Shown here: in pieces, positions 15,215 through 24,440 of the stretch | Position numbering within the stretch: position 1 is the first letter of the stretch | Layout: each line of letters opens with the position of its first letter | Assembly (NCBI RefSeq): GCF_016862275.1 | Contig: NZ_BOMQ01000024.1 | Location: forward strand, 1-64,000 | DNA from: Actinoplanes nipponensis | GTDB taxonomy: Bacteria > Actinomycetota > Actinomycetes > Mycobacteriales > Micromonosporaceae | Length of the DNA: 64,000 nt | Reading direction: 5' to 3' | The notes under the pieces: model-generated | Told to the model about the DNA's origin: nothing | The model's input: only the letters and a program-made list of their open reading frames with translations | Database searches by the model: none | Position numbers and translations under genes: made by a program

Positions 15215-16933
15215 TCAGAACAGGAAGTAGCGCTGGGCCATGGGCAGCTCGTCCACCGGCTCGGGCGTCACGACCTCGCCGTCGATGCGTACCGTGAACG
15301 TGTCCGGCTCCACCTCGATGCGGGGCAGCGCGTCGTTGAGCGGCAGGTCCGCCTTGCCCACCGAGCGGGTGTCGGTCACCGGCACCAGCGCCCGCTTCAC
15401 CCCGATCCGGTCGCCCAGCAGCGCGTCGATCGCCGCGGGCGCCACGAAGGCCACCGACGTCACGGACGGCACCACCCCGTACGCGCCGAACATCGGCCGG
15501 GGCAGCATCGGCTGAGGGGTCGGGATCGAGGCGTTCGCGTCGCCCATCTGGGCCGACGCGATCATGCCGCCCTTGAGCACCAGGGCCGGCCGGACGCCGA
15601 AGAACGCCGGGTCCCACAGGACCAGGTCGGCCAGCTTGCCGGGCTCCACCGAGCCGACCTGCTCGGCCAGGCCGTGGGCGAGCGCGGGGCAGATCGTGTA
15701 CTTGGCCACGTACCGTCGCGCCCGCAGGTTGTCCGCCGCGCCGTCGCCCGGCAGCGCGCCGCGGCGCGCCTTCATCACGTGCGCGGTCTGCCAGGTACGC
15801 ATGATCACTTCGCCGACCCGGCCCATCGCCTGCGAGTCGGAGCCGATCATCGAGATCGCGCCGAGGTCGTGCAGCAGGTCCTCGGCCGCCATCGTGGACG
15901 GCCGGATCCGGCTCTCCGCGAAGGCCAGGTCCTCGGGCACCGAGGAATTCAGGTGGTGGCAGACCATCAGCATGTCGAGGTGCTCGCTGAGGGTGTTGCG
16001 GGTGTACGGCCGGGTCGGGTTCGTCGACGACGGCAGCACGTTGGGGTGCCCGGCGACCGTGATGATGTCGGGTGCGTGCCCGCCGCCGGCCCCCTCGGTG
16101 TGGTACGCGTGGATCGACCGCCCGGCGACGGCCCGCAGCGTCTCCTCGACGAAGCCGGCCTCATTGAGCGTGTCGGTGTGGATGGCGACCTGCACCCCGG
16201 AGGCGTCGGCGACCCGCAGCGCGGCGTCGATCACCGCGGGCGTGGTGCCCCAGTCCTCGTGCAGCTTGAAGCCGCCGGCGCCGCCGCGCAGCTGCTCCCA
16301 CATCGACTCGCTCGACATGGTGTTGCCCTTGCCGAGCAGCAGCACGTTGATCGGCCAGGAGTCCAGCGACTCGAGCATCCGGGCCAGGTGCCAGGCGTTC
16401 GGCGTGACCGTGGTGGCCTTGGTGCCCTCGGCCGGCCCGGTGCCGCCGCCGATGATGGTGGTGATGCCGCTGGCCAGCGCGGTGTCCAGGATGGTGGGGC
16501 TGATCAGGTGGACGTGGCTGTCGATCGCCCCGGCGGTGAGGATCCGGCCGTTGCCGGCGATGATCTCGGTGCCGGGCCCGATCACCAGGCCGGGGTGCAC
16601 GCCGTCCATGGTGTCGGGGTTGCCGGCCTTGCCGAGCGCCACGATCCGCCCGTCCCGGATGCCGATGTCGGCCTTGACGACGCCCCAGTGGTCGAGCACC
16701 ACGGCGCCGGTGATGACCGTGTCCGGGCTGCCCTCGGCGCGGGTGGCGCGGGACTGGCCCATCGACTCGCGGATCACCTTGCCGCCGCCGAAGACCACCT
16801 CGTCGCCCGGCCGCGGTCCGGCGCTGCGGTCCTCCTCGATCTCGATCAGCAGGTTGGTGTCGGCCAGCCGGATCCGGTCGCCGGCGGTGGGGCCGTACAG
16901 GGCGGCGTAGCGGCCGCGGTCCAGGGTGGTCAT
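15215..16933 (-). CDS. ureC: Urease subunit alpha
   Basis: A 572-residue catalytic subunit hydrolysing urea to ammonia and carbamate. The carbamylated Lys that bridges the two nickel ions is in [10 protein letters not shown] (about residue 223). The opening [12 protein letters not shown], the metal His pair in [11 protein letters not shown] and the flap motif MVCHHLN are all present, so the enzyme should be active. ATG overlaps the ureB stop (ATGA). Confidence 0.97.
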   Translation of the reverse strand: MTTLDRGRYAALYGPTAGDRIRLADTNLLIEIEEDRSAGPRPGDEVVFGGGKVIRESMGQSRATRAEGSPDTVITGAVVLDHWGVVKADIGIRDGRIVALGKAGNPDTMDGVHPGLVIGPGTEIIAGNGRILTAGAIDSHVHLISPTILDTALASGITTIIGGGTGPAEGTKATTVTPNAWHLARMLESLDSWPINVLLLGKGNTMSSESMWEQLRGGAGGFKLHEDWGTTPAVIDAALRVADASGVQVAIHTDTLNEAGFVEETLRAVAGRSIHAYHTEGAGGGHAPDIITVAGHPNVLPSSTNPTRPYTRNTLSEHLDMLMVCHHLNSSVPEDLAFAESRIRPSTMAAEDLLHDLGAISMIGSDSQAMGRVGEVIMRTWQTAHVMKARRGALPGDGAADNLRARRYVAKYTICPALAHGLAEQVGSVEPGKLADLVLWDPAFFGVRPALVLKGGMIASAQMGDANASIPTPQPMLPRPMFGAYGVVPSVTSVAFVAPAAIDALLGDRIGVKRALVPVTDTRSVGKADLPLNDALPRIEVEPDTFTVRIDGEVVTPEPVDELPMAQRYFLF

Positions 16934-17343
16934 CGGGGACTTCCGTTCGCCGGCTGGTCCTCGCCGGTGTCCTCGTCGAGGGAGCCGGCGGGCTCGATGT
17001 CGTCCGGGTCGGGCGCCGGCGCCGCCGGGGGCCGGTCCAGCGGGCCGGCGGCCAGGCCGCGCAGGCCGGGGACGATCCGCCGGCCGGCCAGCGGGATCAG
17101 CTCGACGTCGCGCGGCAGGCCGGGCTCGAAGCGGACCGAGGTGCCCGCGGGCACCGCCAGTCGGTGCCCCCAGGCGGCGTCGCGGTCGAAGTCGAGGGCC
17201 GCGTTGGACTCGGCGAAGTGGTAGTGCGAGCCGACCTGCACGGGCCGGTCGCCGGTGTTGCGCACGGTCAGGGCCAGCACCGGCCGCCCGGCGTTGATCG
17301 TGATGTCGCCGTCGCCGGCGATGATCTCCCCCGGCACGATCAT
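16930..17343 (-). CDS. ureB: Urease subunit beta
   Basis: A 137-residue urease β subunit, starting with [19 protein letters not shown] and containing [18 protein letters not shown]. The family core is about 100–105 residues; the last ~30 here form an acidic, Pro-rich tail ([18 protein letters not shown]) not needed for the fold. ATG at 17343 overlaps the ureA stop by 4 nt. Confidence 0.95.
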   Translation of the reverse strand: MIVPGEIIAGDGDITINAGRPVLALTVRNTGDRPVQVGSHYHFAESNAALDFDRDAAWGHRLAVPAGTSVRFEPGLPRDVELIPLAGRRIVPGLRGLAAGPLDRPPAAPAPDPDDIEPAGSLDEDTGEDQPANGSPR

Positions 17344-17642
17344 GAGATCGGCTCGTGCACGGTGACGAGCTTGGTGCCGTCCGGGAAGGTGGCCTCGACC
17401 TGCACCTCGGGCAGCATCTCGGGCACCCCGTCCAGGACGTCCGCGCGGGTGAGGACCCGCCGCCCGGCGTCCATGAGGTCGGCGACCGTGCGCCCGTCGC
17501 GCGCGCCCTCGAGCAGGAAAGCGGTGATGATCGCGGTGGCCTCGGGGTGGTTGAGGCGCAGGCCGCGCTCCCGCCGGCGCCGGGCGACGTCCGCCGCGAC
17601 GTGGATGAGCAGGCGTTCCTGCTCGTGCTGGCTGAGGAACAA
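17340..17642 (-). CDS. ureA: Urease subunit gamma (TTG start)
   Basis: A 100-residue γ subunit, matching the usual length: [38 protein letters not shown] and a C-terminal [11 protein letters not shown]. The start is taken as TTG at 17642 because GGGGAGG lies 5 nt upstream (17648–17654) and the homologous proteins begin here. The in-frame ATG at 17720 would add 26 basic residues not seen in the family. First gene of the ureABCFGD operon. Confidence 0.92.
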   Translation of the reverse strand: MFLSQHEQERLLIHVAADVARRRRERGLRLNHPEATAIITAFLLEGARDGRTVADLMDAGRRVLTRADVLDGVPEMLPEVQVEATFPDGTKLVTVHEPIS

Positions 17643-17713
17643 CCGAACCTCCCCGGGTCGCCAGGCGATGCTCGCAGCTCGAGGTTTCCGACGTGTTACC
17701 CGCGCCGCCAGCT

Positions 17714-17728
17714 TGATCATGCTGATCA
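17714..17728. promoter_or_regulatory. Paired TGATCA sites upstream of the urease operon
   Basis: TGATCA-TGC-TGATCA, two copies of a 6-bp palindrome 9 bp apart, lies about 72 bp before ureA and about 85 bp before the divergent hydrolase gene. It is a candidate operator; no regulator gene is adjacent. Confidence 0.35.
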
Positions 17729-17799
17729 GACCACGGTGGCCCGGCCGTCCGCAGGTGACCACGCCGTGCGGGCGCGCCGGGCCGGGAACATCGGTTCGC

Positions 17800-17805
17800 T
17801 ACCGT
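17800..17805 (+). promoter_or_regulatory. Candidate −10 (TACCGT), leaderless hydrolase gene
   Basis: TACCGT ends 7 nt before the ATG at 17813, which would make the mRNA start at or next to the start codon. There is no ribosome-binding site upstream of this ATG. Confidence 0.4.
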
Positions 17806-17812
17806 GCGGGGC

Positions 17813-18547
17813 ATGGCCGAGACACCGGAGTACCTGCGCCCGTTCGTCCTGTCGCCGCCCGCCCGGGAGCCCGAGCGGGCGGGCAATGTGGACACCTATC
17901 GCCCGCCCGGGGAGGGTCCGTTCCCGGTGGTCGTGGTGGTGCACGGGACGCCGTTGCCGCCCGGGCTGACGACCGGACCCCGCGACTGGCCGCTGTACCG
18001 CGGCTACGGCGAGCTGCTGGCCGCGGAGGGACTGCTCGCCGTCGTGGTGGAGCACCGGATGCCGGTCACGCCGGGCCCGGACGGCCTCGTGCTGGACTAC
18101 GCCACGGCGGCGGACCAGGTCGCCGCGGCCGTGACGGCCGCCCGGGCCGATCCGCGCGCCGACGCGGACCGGGTGGTGCTGTGGTTCTTCTCCGGCGGCG
18201 CCATGCTCAGCGCCCCCTGGCTCCGCGACGCGCCGCCCTGGCTGCGCGGCGTCGCCCTGACCTACCCGGTGGTGACCCCGCTGCCGGGCATGGTGGCCGG
18301 GCCGGGCTACGCCGCCCCGGCCGCGGCGGTCGGGGCCGGCGCCCCGCCGATCCTGCTCACCCGGGTGGGTCGCGAGGACCCCGGCTTCGCCGCGGGGGTG
18401 GAGCAGTTCCTGGCCCGGGCGGCCGGCGTGGAGGTCATCGACGTGCCGGACGGGCAGCACAGCTTCGACATCGCCGACCACACCGAGCAGTCGCGGGCGG
18501 CGGTACGCCGGGCCGTCGCCTGGGTGCGCGCGCGTCAGGCGGTGTAG
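17813..18547 (+). CDS. Alpha/beta hydrolase, dienelactone-hydrolase-like
   Basis: A 244-residue cytoplasmic α/β hydrolase. [13 protein letters not shown] is the oxyanion-hole strand-loop; the nucleophile position is unusual, since [12 protein letters not shown] has Ser in FSGG rather than a full GxSxG; the His is in DGQHSFDI and an Asp in REDPGF. The substrate is unknown. Start at ATG 17813 (GTG 17804 is in frame). It converges on, and overlaps by 13 nt, the RidA gene. Confidence 0.75.
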   Translation: MAETPEYLRPFVLSPPAREPERAGNVDTYRPPGEGPFPVVVVVHGTPLPPGLTTGPRDWPLYRGYGELLAAEGLLAVVVEHRMPVTPGPDGLVLDYATAADQVAAAVTAARADPRADADRVVLWFFSGGAMLSAPWLRDAPPWLRGVALTYPVVTPLPGMVAGPGYAAPAAAVGAGAPPILLTRVGREDPGFAAGVEQFLARAAGVEVIDVPDGQHSFDIADHTEQSRAAVRRAVAWVRARQAV

Positions 18548-18909
18548 AGCACGGCGTCGATCTCGATGTCGAAGCCGACCAGCGGCACCGGCAGGGTGGT
18601 GCGCACCGGCAGGTTGTCGCCCTTGATGTACTGCGCGTAGATCTCGTTGAGCTCCGCGAAGTCGGCGAAGTCCCGCAGGTAGACGCCGACCCGGACGGCC
18701 TGGTCGAGGCTGGCGCCGGCGGCCTCGGCCACCGCCGCCAGGTTGCGGAAGGCGGCGTGGGCCTGCTCGGCGAAGCTGCCGGTGACCCGGGTGCCGTCGG
18801 GCCGCGCCGGGATCGCGCCGGCCAGGTAGACGGTGTCGCCGGCGACGACGGCGTGCGAGTACGGGCCGCCAGCGGGGGCGGCCTTGTCGGTGGTGACGGC
18901 GCGGTGCAT
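18535..18909 (-). CDS. RidA family enamine/imine deaminase
   Basis: A 124-residue RidA (YjgF/UK114) protein. RidA trimers hydrolyse reactive 2-aminoacrylate and other enamines left by PLP enzymes. The key Arg is in LPVRTTLPV; GPYSHAVVAGDTVYLAG and DQAVRVGVYLRD are typical. The ATG overlaps the amidohydrolase stop (TGATG), so the two are coupled. Partnering is plausible with the divergent PLP deaminase/aldolase gene, which may generate enamines. Confidence 0.9.
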   Translation of the reverse strand: MHRAVTTDKAAPAGGPYSHAVVAGDTVYLAGAIPARPDGTRVTGSFAEQAHAAFRNLAAVAEAAGASLDQAVRVGVYLRDFADFAELNEIYAQYIKGDNLPVRTTLPVPLVGFDIEIDAVLYTA

Positions 18910-20138
18910 CAGGAACTCCTCGGTGTCGGTCTCGGGAACTGGTCGGCCAGGCCGTCCGCGCCGACCAGCGGCGCGGCGAGCAGGGCCCGCAGGTCGCGCT
19001 CGCGCCGGGCGAGGGCGGCGCGCTGGGCGTCGGTGAGCGGGATCCACGGCGCCGGCGGCGGGTCCAGCCGCGGGGCCAGCCGGCGGCCGGCCACGTACGT
19101 CGCCTCGTTGACCAGCCGCAGCGGGGCGTGCCGGACCTGGCGGTGGGCGTCGACCACGGGGAACGCGCCCTCCTCGACCCGGAACACGGCCAGGTCGGCC
19201 GGCGCCCCCACGGCCAGCGTCCCGCCGCCCAGCCCGAGCGCCCGCGCGGGCCGTACGGTGGCGGCGGCCAGCACCTCGCTCAGCGGCAGGCCGGCGGCGA
19301 GCAGCTTGGCCATCGTGGTGGGCAGGTCGAAGACCGGGCCGTGCACCGAGCGGGCGTGCAGGTCGGTGGAGACGGTGTCCGGCGCCAGCCCCGCCGCGAG
19401 CTGCCGTTCCAGCACGTCGAAGGCGAAGCCGCCGGAGCCGTGGCCGACGTCGAACAGCACGCCGCGGTCGCGGGCGGCGTGCACGGCCGGGCCCAGCGGA
19501 GTAGCGATGCCGCTGGCGCAGTGCGTCACGATGTCGCCGGGGCGCAGCAGGTCGAGGACCTCGGCCAGCGGCGGCGGGGCCGCGCCGATGTGGACCATGA
19601 CCGGGACGCCGCAGGTCTGCGCCGCGGCCAGGCCGCGGCGCAGCGGCTCGACGCCGTTGCCGCCGACGGTCTCGCGGTCGATGCGGACCTTGATGCCGCG
19701 GATCAGGTCGCGGTGCGCCTGCACGGTGTCGATCGCCAGCGCGGTGTCGCAGACGTCCAGGTCGCGGCTTTCCCCGGTACGCCCGGCCAGCCCCACCGCC
19801 GCGATGTTGAGCAGCGCCGGCACCCGCACCTCGGCGCCGGCCGCCACCCGGCGCAGCCCGTCGAGGGTGTACGCCCCCGCCGACCCCGCGTCCACCCAGG
19901 TGGTGACGCCGGAGCGCCAGGCCACCGGGCCGGGGTCGATGCCCCAGTAGCCGGGCCCGACGTGGGTGTGCAGGTCGACCAGCCCGGGCGTGACCAGCAG
20001 CCCCGACACGTTCACGACCGTGGCGGCGTCGCGCCGCAGCTGCGGTCCCACCGCCGCGACGAGCCCGTCGCGCACCGCCAGGTCGGCCCGTCCGGTCCCG
20101 AGCACCTCGCCGCCGGTGAGCACCAGATCGAAGGTCAC
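18909..20138 (-). CDS. Amidohydrolase/deacetylase-family metallohydrolase
   Basis: A 409-residue amidohydrolase-superfamily enzyme of the COG3964 type. The metal-binding HxH is in VDLHTHVGPGYWG; a candidate metal Lys is in IRGIKVRIDRE, His in PVMVHIGAAPP and in DIVTHCASG, and the final Asp in TVSTDLHARS. Relatives hydrolyse N-acyl or ester bonds of hydroxy or amino acids, sometimes beside D-amino-acid PLP enzymes; the substrate here is unproven. GTG start with GGAGG close upstream, overlapping the regulator's stop (GTGA). Coupled to ridA downstream. Confidence 0.85.
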   Translation of the reverse strand: MTFDLVLTGGEVLGTGRADLAVRDGLVAAVGPQLRRDAATVVNVSGLLVTPGLVDLHTHVGPGYWGIDPGPVAWRSGVTTWVDAGSAGAYTLDGLRRVAAGAEVRVPALLNIAAVGLAGRTGESRDLDVCDTALAIDTVQAHRDLIRGIKVRIDRETVGGNGVEPLRRGLAAAQTCGVPVMVHIGAAPPPLAEVLDLLRPGDIVTHCASGIATPLGPAVHAARDRGVLFDVGHGSGGFAFDVLERQLAAGLAPDTVSTDLHARSVHGPVFDLPTTMAKLLAAGLPLSEVLAAATVRPARALGLGGGTLAVGAPADLAVFRVEEGAFPVVDAHRQVRHAPLRLVNEATYVAGRRLAPRLDPPPAPWIPLTDAQRAALARRERDLRALLAAPLVGADGLADQFPRPTPRSS

Positions 20139-21409
20139 GCCGCCTCCTCGAGGGCCGCGGTGATGGCCAGCCGGTAGAGCCGGGTGGGCCGGCCCCGGCG
20201 ATAGGGCTGGGCGCTGCCGTCGGGCACGGCCAGGCGGGACCCGCTCAGCTTGCGGATCAGCCGCCGCCCGCTGGGGTCGGTGATGCCCAGCGACCGGGCC
20301 AGCTCGCCGGGGGTGACCGGCCGGCCGGCCAGCCGGCGCTCGATCGCGGCCAGCCGGGACAGCGTGGCCGGGCTCAGCCCGGCCCGCCCGGCCAGCGCCT
20401 CCAGCGCGCCGTGCTCGCGGTAGGCGTAGGCCAGCGGCGGGCCGGCGGCGCCGATCGGGCCGATCACCATTCCGCCGGAGATCAGGTACGCGCCCGGCCC
20501 GCGGTCCTGCTCGGCCCGGGCGGCGGCCCGCTCGGCCAGCGTCACGCAGAGCCGCGCCGAGTCGCCCTGCCCGAAGCCGGCCACCACGCGGACGCCCAGG
20601 CTCTCGCGGGCCGCGGCCAGCAGGGGCAGATCGACCCACTGGCGGGTGGCCGCCGCGAAGAGCGCCGCCGGGGCGAGCACGAGGACGCCGCGCGGCCCCC
20701 GGTCGTCGATCCAGGCGTCGGCGAGCTCCGGGGCGGTGCGCAGCAGCTCGCGCAGCCCGGCGCGCTGAGCGGGCTCGGCGGCCAGGAACACCCCGGCGGC
20801 GAAGCGCAGCCCGTCGGCGTGCCGGTGCCGGATGCGCAGCGCCAGCTCGTGCAGGTCGGCCCGGATCGTGCCCGGAGTGGGCAGCGCGGGCAGCACGGCC
20901 ACCTCGCCGGCGAGCGCGGCCGCGACGCCGGTCCGCACGCTGATCACGTACGGGGCGCCGGTGCGGGCCAGGTGCGCGCGGTGGAACGCGACGACGTCGG
21001 CGACCGGCTGCTCCGGCTCGAACGGCAGGCTCGCGATCGCCTCCCGGTCCAGCTCCAGCGCCGTGGCCACCTCGTCGACCGTCTCGCGGGCGAAGGTGTC
21101 GATGCTGACCGGGGTGGCCGGCCAGCCGTTGCCGCGGGCCCGGGCCCAGGCCAGCGCCAGGTCCAGGGCGGCCGAGCGGGTGACCGCGACCGGCAGCTCC
21201 GGCGGCAGCAGGTCCCGGGAGCGGGCATACGGGACCGGCCCGAGCAGCAGCCCGTCCAGCCGCCCGGCCCGCAGCAGCCCGGCGACGCGGTCCCGGATCT
21301 CGTCCTCGTGCTCGTAGACCGCCCGGGCCAGGGTGACCCCGCTCAGGGTGCGGGCCGCCGCGGCGAACCGGGCGCGGTGGCTCGCGTGCAGCACCAGGCC
21401 GATCACCAT
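20135..21409 (-). CDS. Putative transcriptional regulator, winged-helix C-terminus
   Basis: A 424-residue protein whose family I do not firmly recognise. The N-terminal ~110 residues (GLVLHASHRARFAAAART … LDGLLLGPVPYARSRDLL) look like a PrpR_N-type ligand-binding domain. The middle (VISVRTGVAAALAGE, ADLHELALRIRHRHADGL) is an α/β sensory part. The last ~80 residues form a winged helix (TPGELARSLGITDPSGRRLI). First gene of a coupled operon with the amidohydrolase and ridA, and divergent from the deaminase/aldolase gene. It probably controls both arms. ATG 21409; GTG 21421 is in frame. Confidence 0.6.
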   Translation of the reverse strand: MVIGLVLHASHRARFAAAARTLSGVTLARAVYEHEDEIRDRVAGLLRAGRLDGLLLGPVPYARSRDLLPPELPVAVTRSAALDLALAWARARGNGWPATPVSIDTFARETVDEVATALELDREAIASLPFEPEQPVADVVAFHRAHLARTGAPYVISVRTGVAAALAGEVAVLPALPTPGTIRADLHELALRIRHRHADGLRFAAGVFLAAEPAQRAGLRELLRTAPELADAWIDDRGPRGVLVLAPAALFAAATRQWVDLPLLAAARESLGVRVVAGFGQGDSARLCVTLAERAAARAEQDRGPGAYLISGGMVIGPIGAAGPPLAYAYREHGALEALAGRAGLSPATLSRLAAIERRLAGRPVTPGELARSLGITDPSGRRLIRKLSGSRLAVPDGSAQPYRRGRPTRLYRLAITAALEEAA

Positions 21410-21446
21410 CGCCGCCGGCACGCCTCGCCCCGCTTCCGCTCCTGGT

Positions 21447-21472
21447 GGTTCGTAATTGGTTCGTAGTAGCGT
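21447..21472 (+). promoter_or_regulatory. Direct repeat operator and −10 of the deaminase–hexosaminidase arm
   Basis: GGTTCGTA occurs at 21447–21454 and again at 21458–21465, 11 bp apart (one helical turn). TAGCGT (21467–21472) follows and fits a −10 element. The direct repeat would overlie the −35 region, which suits control by the divergent regulator. Confidence 0.5.
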
Positions 21473-21512
21473 GCGCGACAGCGCCCCCGCGGTCAAGCCT
21501 GAGGAGACGGAC

Positions 21513-22679
21513 ATGACCCTCGACATCCCGGACGAGCTGATCGACTGGCGGGCCAAGGGCTTCTGGCTGCCCGCGGGCGAGGTGACCGCGCGCGACTTCG
21601 CCGCCGCCCGGCACCACCTGTTCGACGGCTCGTTCACCTGGCCGCTGCTGGTGGTCCGGGAGTCCGCGGTACGGGCGAACATCGCCACGATGGCCGCGTA
21701 CGCGCAGCGCCACGGCTTCTCCTTCGCGCCGCACGCCAAGACCTCGATGGCCCCGACCCTGCTGGAGGCGCAGCTCGCGGCGGGCGCCTGGGCGATGACC
21801 GTGGCCACCGCGAGCCAGGCCCTGGTGCTGCGCCGGCTCGGGGCGCCCCGGGTGCTGATCGCCAATGAGGTGCTGGACCCGACCGCGCTGGGCTGGCTGG
21901 CCGCCGAGTCGGCCCGCGGCTGGGAGGTGTTCCTGCAGGTCGACTCGGTGGCCGGGGTCGAGGCGGTGGCGGCCGCGGGCGGGTTGCCGGTGCTGGTCGA
22001 GCTGGGGCACGCGGGCGGGCGCACGGGTTGCCGTACCGTCGCCGAGGTCGTGGCGGTGGCCCGCGCGGCCGCCGCCGCGCCCGGGGTCACGCTGCTCGGG
22101 GTCACCGGCTACGAGGGCGCGCTGCCCGACGTCGCGGCGGTCGACGCGTTCCTGGCCACCCTGGTCGAGTCCGTCCGGGCGATCGCCGACCTGCTCGGCG
22201 ACGAGGTGCTGGTCTCGGCCGGCGGCAGCGCCTGGTTCGACCGGGTGGTCAAGGCGCTCGAGGGGCAGTGGCTGGAGGGTCACCGGCTGCGGGCGGTGCT
22301 GCGCAGCGGCGCGTCGGTGACCCACGACGACGGCTTCTACCGCGAGCGCACGCCGTTCAACCGGGAGCCCGGCGACGGCACCCTGGCCGCGGCGCTGGAG
22401 ATCTGGGCGCAGGTGCTGTCCACCCCGGAGCCGGGGCTGGCGATCGTCGGCATGGGCAAGCGGGACGCGCCGTTCGACGAGGGGCTGCCGGTCGCCGCGG
22501 GGCTCACCGTCACCCGGATGAACGACCACCACACGTACGTGACCGGGGGCTCCCCGGCGGTGGGCGAGCTGGTGCGCTTCGGGCTGTCGCACCCGTGCAC
22601 GGCGTTCGACAAGTGGCGGTTCATCCCGGTGGCCGACGAGCGCGACGTGGTGGTCGACGTGCTGCACACGTACTTCTGA
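21513..22679 (+). CDS. PLP-dependent D-amino-acid deaminase/aldolase (DTA/DSD-like)
   Basis: A 388-residue fold-type III PLP enzyme of the D-threonine aldolase / D-serine dehydratase group. The Schiff-base Lys is in FAPHAKTSMAP; the C-terminal SHPCTAFDKWRFIPV carries the metal-binding His and Cys of this group. It would split D-threonine-like β-hydroxy amino acids or dehydrate D-serine; sequence alone does not decide. ATG with GAGGAG 6 nt upstream. The hexosaminidase gene follows 9 nt after the stop, so the pair is one operon. Confidence 0.88.
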   Translation: MTLDIPDELIDWRAKGFWLPAGEVTARDFAAARHHLFDGSFTWPLLVVRESAVRANIATMAAYAQRHGFSFAPHAKTSMAPTLLEAQLAAGAWAMTVATASQALVLRRLGAPRVLIANEVLDPTALGWLAAESARGWEVFLQVDSVAGVEAVAAAGGLPVLVELGHAGGRTGCRTVAEVVAVARAAAAAPGVTLLGVTGYEGALPDVAAVDAFLATLVESVRAIADLLGDEVLVSAGGSAWFDRVVKALEGQWLEGHRLRAVLRSGASVTHDDGFYRERTPFNREPGDGTLAAALEIWAQVLSTPEPGLAIVGMGKRDAPFDEGLPVAAGLTVTRMNDHHTYVTGGSPAVGELVRFGLSHPCTAFDKWRFIPVADERDVVVDVLHTYF

Positions 22680-22688
22680 GCCGGCGCG

Positions 22689-24275
22689 ATGATTCCCCGC
22701 CCGGAGAGCGTGGCGTACCAACCCGGTGTCTTCGTGCTGCGCCCGGGCACTCCCGTGGTCGCCGATCCCGGGCTGGCCGGCGTGGCCGCCTGGCTGCGCG
22801 GCCTGCTCCCGGCCGGGCGCCCGGCCGACACCCCGGGGCGCATCCGGCTGCGGCTCGACACCGCCCTGGCCGCGGAGGGCTACGTCCTGACCGTCGGCGC
22901 GGGCGGCATCGACATCCGCGGTGGCTCCCCGGCCGGGGCCCACTACGGCGTGCAGACCCTGCGCCAGCTGCTGCCCGCGCGGAGCCTGCGCCGGGCGCCG
23001 GTCTCCGGCGACCCGCTGCTGGTCCCGGCCGTGCACATCGAGGACGCGCCGCGCTTCGGCTGGCGCGGCGTCCTGCTGGACGTGGCGCGGCACTTCATGC
23101 CCGTCGCCGACGTGCTGCGCTTCGTCGACCTGGCCGCGTTCCACAAGCTCAACGTGCTGCACCTGCACCTGACCGACGACCAGGGCTGGCGGATCGAGGT
23201 GCCGGGCCGGCCGCGGCTGACCACGGTCGGGGCCTGGCGCCCGCGCACGATGCTGGGCTCGCGGATCCACGGCCGCTACGACGACCGGCCCCACGGCGGC
23301 TACTACACCGCCGACGACCTGCGGGAGATCGTCGCGTACGCCGCCGAGCGGCAGGTGACCGTGCTGCCGGAGGTCGACATGCCGGGGCACATGCAGGCCG
23401 CCGTCGCGGCGTACCCGGAGCTGGGCAACGGGTTCGCGGGCGGGGTGCGTACCTCCTGGGGCATCTCCCCGCACGTGCTGAACCTCTCCGACGCGGCCCT
23501 GGACTTCTGCCGCGAGGTCCTCGACCACGTCTGCGCGATCTTCCCCGGCGAGCTGATCGGCATCGGCGGCGACGAGTGCCCGGTGACCGAGTGGGACACC
23601 CCGGCGGCCCGCGCGCGGATCGCGGCCGAGGGACTGGCCGGACCGCACGAGGCGCAGGGCTGGTTCACCGCCCGGATCGCCGAGCACCTGGCCGCCCGGG
23701 GCCGCCGCGTCCACGGCTGGGACGAGATCCTCGCCGGCGGCGCGCCGGCCGGCGCCACCATCGCGGCCTGGCGGGGCGCCGCACCCGCGGTCCTGGCCGC
23801 CCGCGCCGGACACGACGTCGTGTCCTGCCCGGACACCGCGGTCTACCTGGACTACCGCCAGTCGGACGACCCGGGTGAGCCCACCCCGGTCGGCACGCTG
23901 CTCACCCTGGCCGACGTGTACGCCTTCGAGCCGGTCCCGCCCGGGCTCACCGGCGCGGCGGCGGACCGCGTCATCGGCGGGCAGGCCAACGTCTGGACCG
24001 AGCACCTGGAGTCCGCGCGCCGGGTCGACTACCAGGTCTATCCGCGGCTGTGCGCGTTCGCCGAGACGGTGTGGGGCCCGCCGGACCGCGACTACGCCGA
24101 CTTCACCGACCGGCTCGGCCCGCACCTCGCCCGCCTCGACGCGCTGGGCGTCAACTACCGGCCGCCGTCCGGTCCGCGGCCGGGCGACGCCCGGCCGGAC
24201 GCGCCGGGTCACCCCCGCGAGCTGGCCGACCGGCTGGCCGAGGTGCACGAGATGACGGCGGACCTGCGGCGCTGA
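22689..24275 (+). CDS. Beta-N-acetylhexosaminidase, GH20
   Basis: A 528-residue family-20 glycoside hydrolase that removes terminal β-GlcNAc/GalNAc. An N-terminal GH20b-like domain (about 1–120) precedes the barrel. The barrel has FGWRGVLLDVARHFMP, LHLHLTDDQGWRIE and the catalytic pair in GIGGDECPVTEW (Asp295–Glu296). No signal peptide is seen, so it may act on imported or recycled sugars such as muropeptide or chitin fragments. It follows the PLP enzyme gene closely; the two suggest joint use of amino-sugar and D-amino-acid material. Confidence 0.9.
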   Translation: MIPRPESVAYQPGVFVLRPGTPVVADPGLAGVAAWLRGLLPAGRPADTPGRIRLRLDTALAAEGYVLTVGAGGIDIRGGSPAGAHYGVQTLRQLLPARSLRRAPVSGDPLLVPAVHIEDAPRFGWRGVLLDVARHFMPVADVLRFVDLAAFHKLNVLHLHLTDDQGWRIEVPGRPRLTTVGAWRPRTMLGSRIHGRYDDRPHGGYYTADDLREIVAYAAERQVTVLPEVDMPGHMQAAVAAYPELGNGFAGGVRTSWGISPHVLNLSDAALDFCREVLDHVCAIFPGELIGIGGDECPVTEWDTPAARARIAAEGLAGPHEAQGWFTARIAEHLAARGRRVHGWDEILAGGAPAGATIAAWRGAAPAVLAARAGHDVVSCPDTAVYLDYRQSDDPGEPTPVGTLLTLADVYAFEPVPPGLTGAAADRVIGGQANVWTEHLESARRVDYQVYPRLCAFAETVWGPPDRDYADFTDRLGPHLARLDALGVNYRPPSGPRPGDARPDAPGHPRELADRLAEVHEMTADLRR

Positions 24276-24440
24276 GCCGGTGTCGTACCCGAAGGGCGGC
24301 CCGGCCACCTCGCAGGACCGGGGTCGCGACCGGCACGGGTTGACGCGCCCGGCGGGGCTTTGATCGGATGGCCGCAGCGTCGCAGTGCACCCGGCGAAGA
24401 GGCCGCCGCGGGCACGGAGGCGCCGGACCATGGGACTTCC

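Noticed and set aside
17643..17762. A longer ureA starting upstream (ATG 17720 or GTG 17762)
   Set aside because: The extra residues are basic and absent from γ subunits, while TTG 17642 has a strong ribosome-binding site and gives the exact family length.
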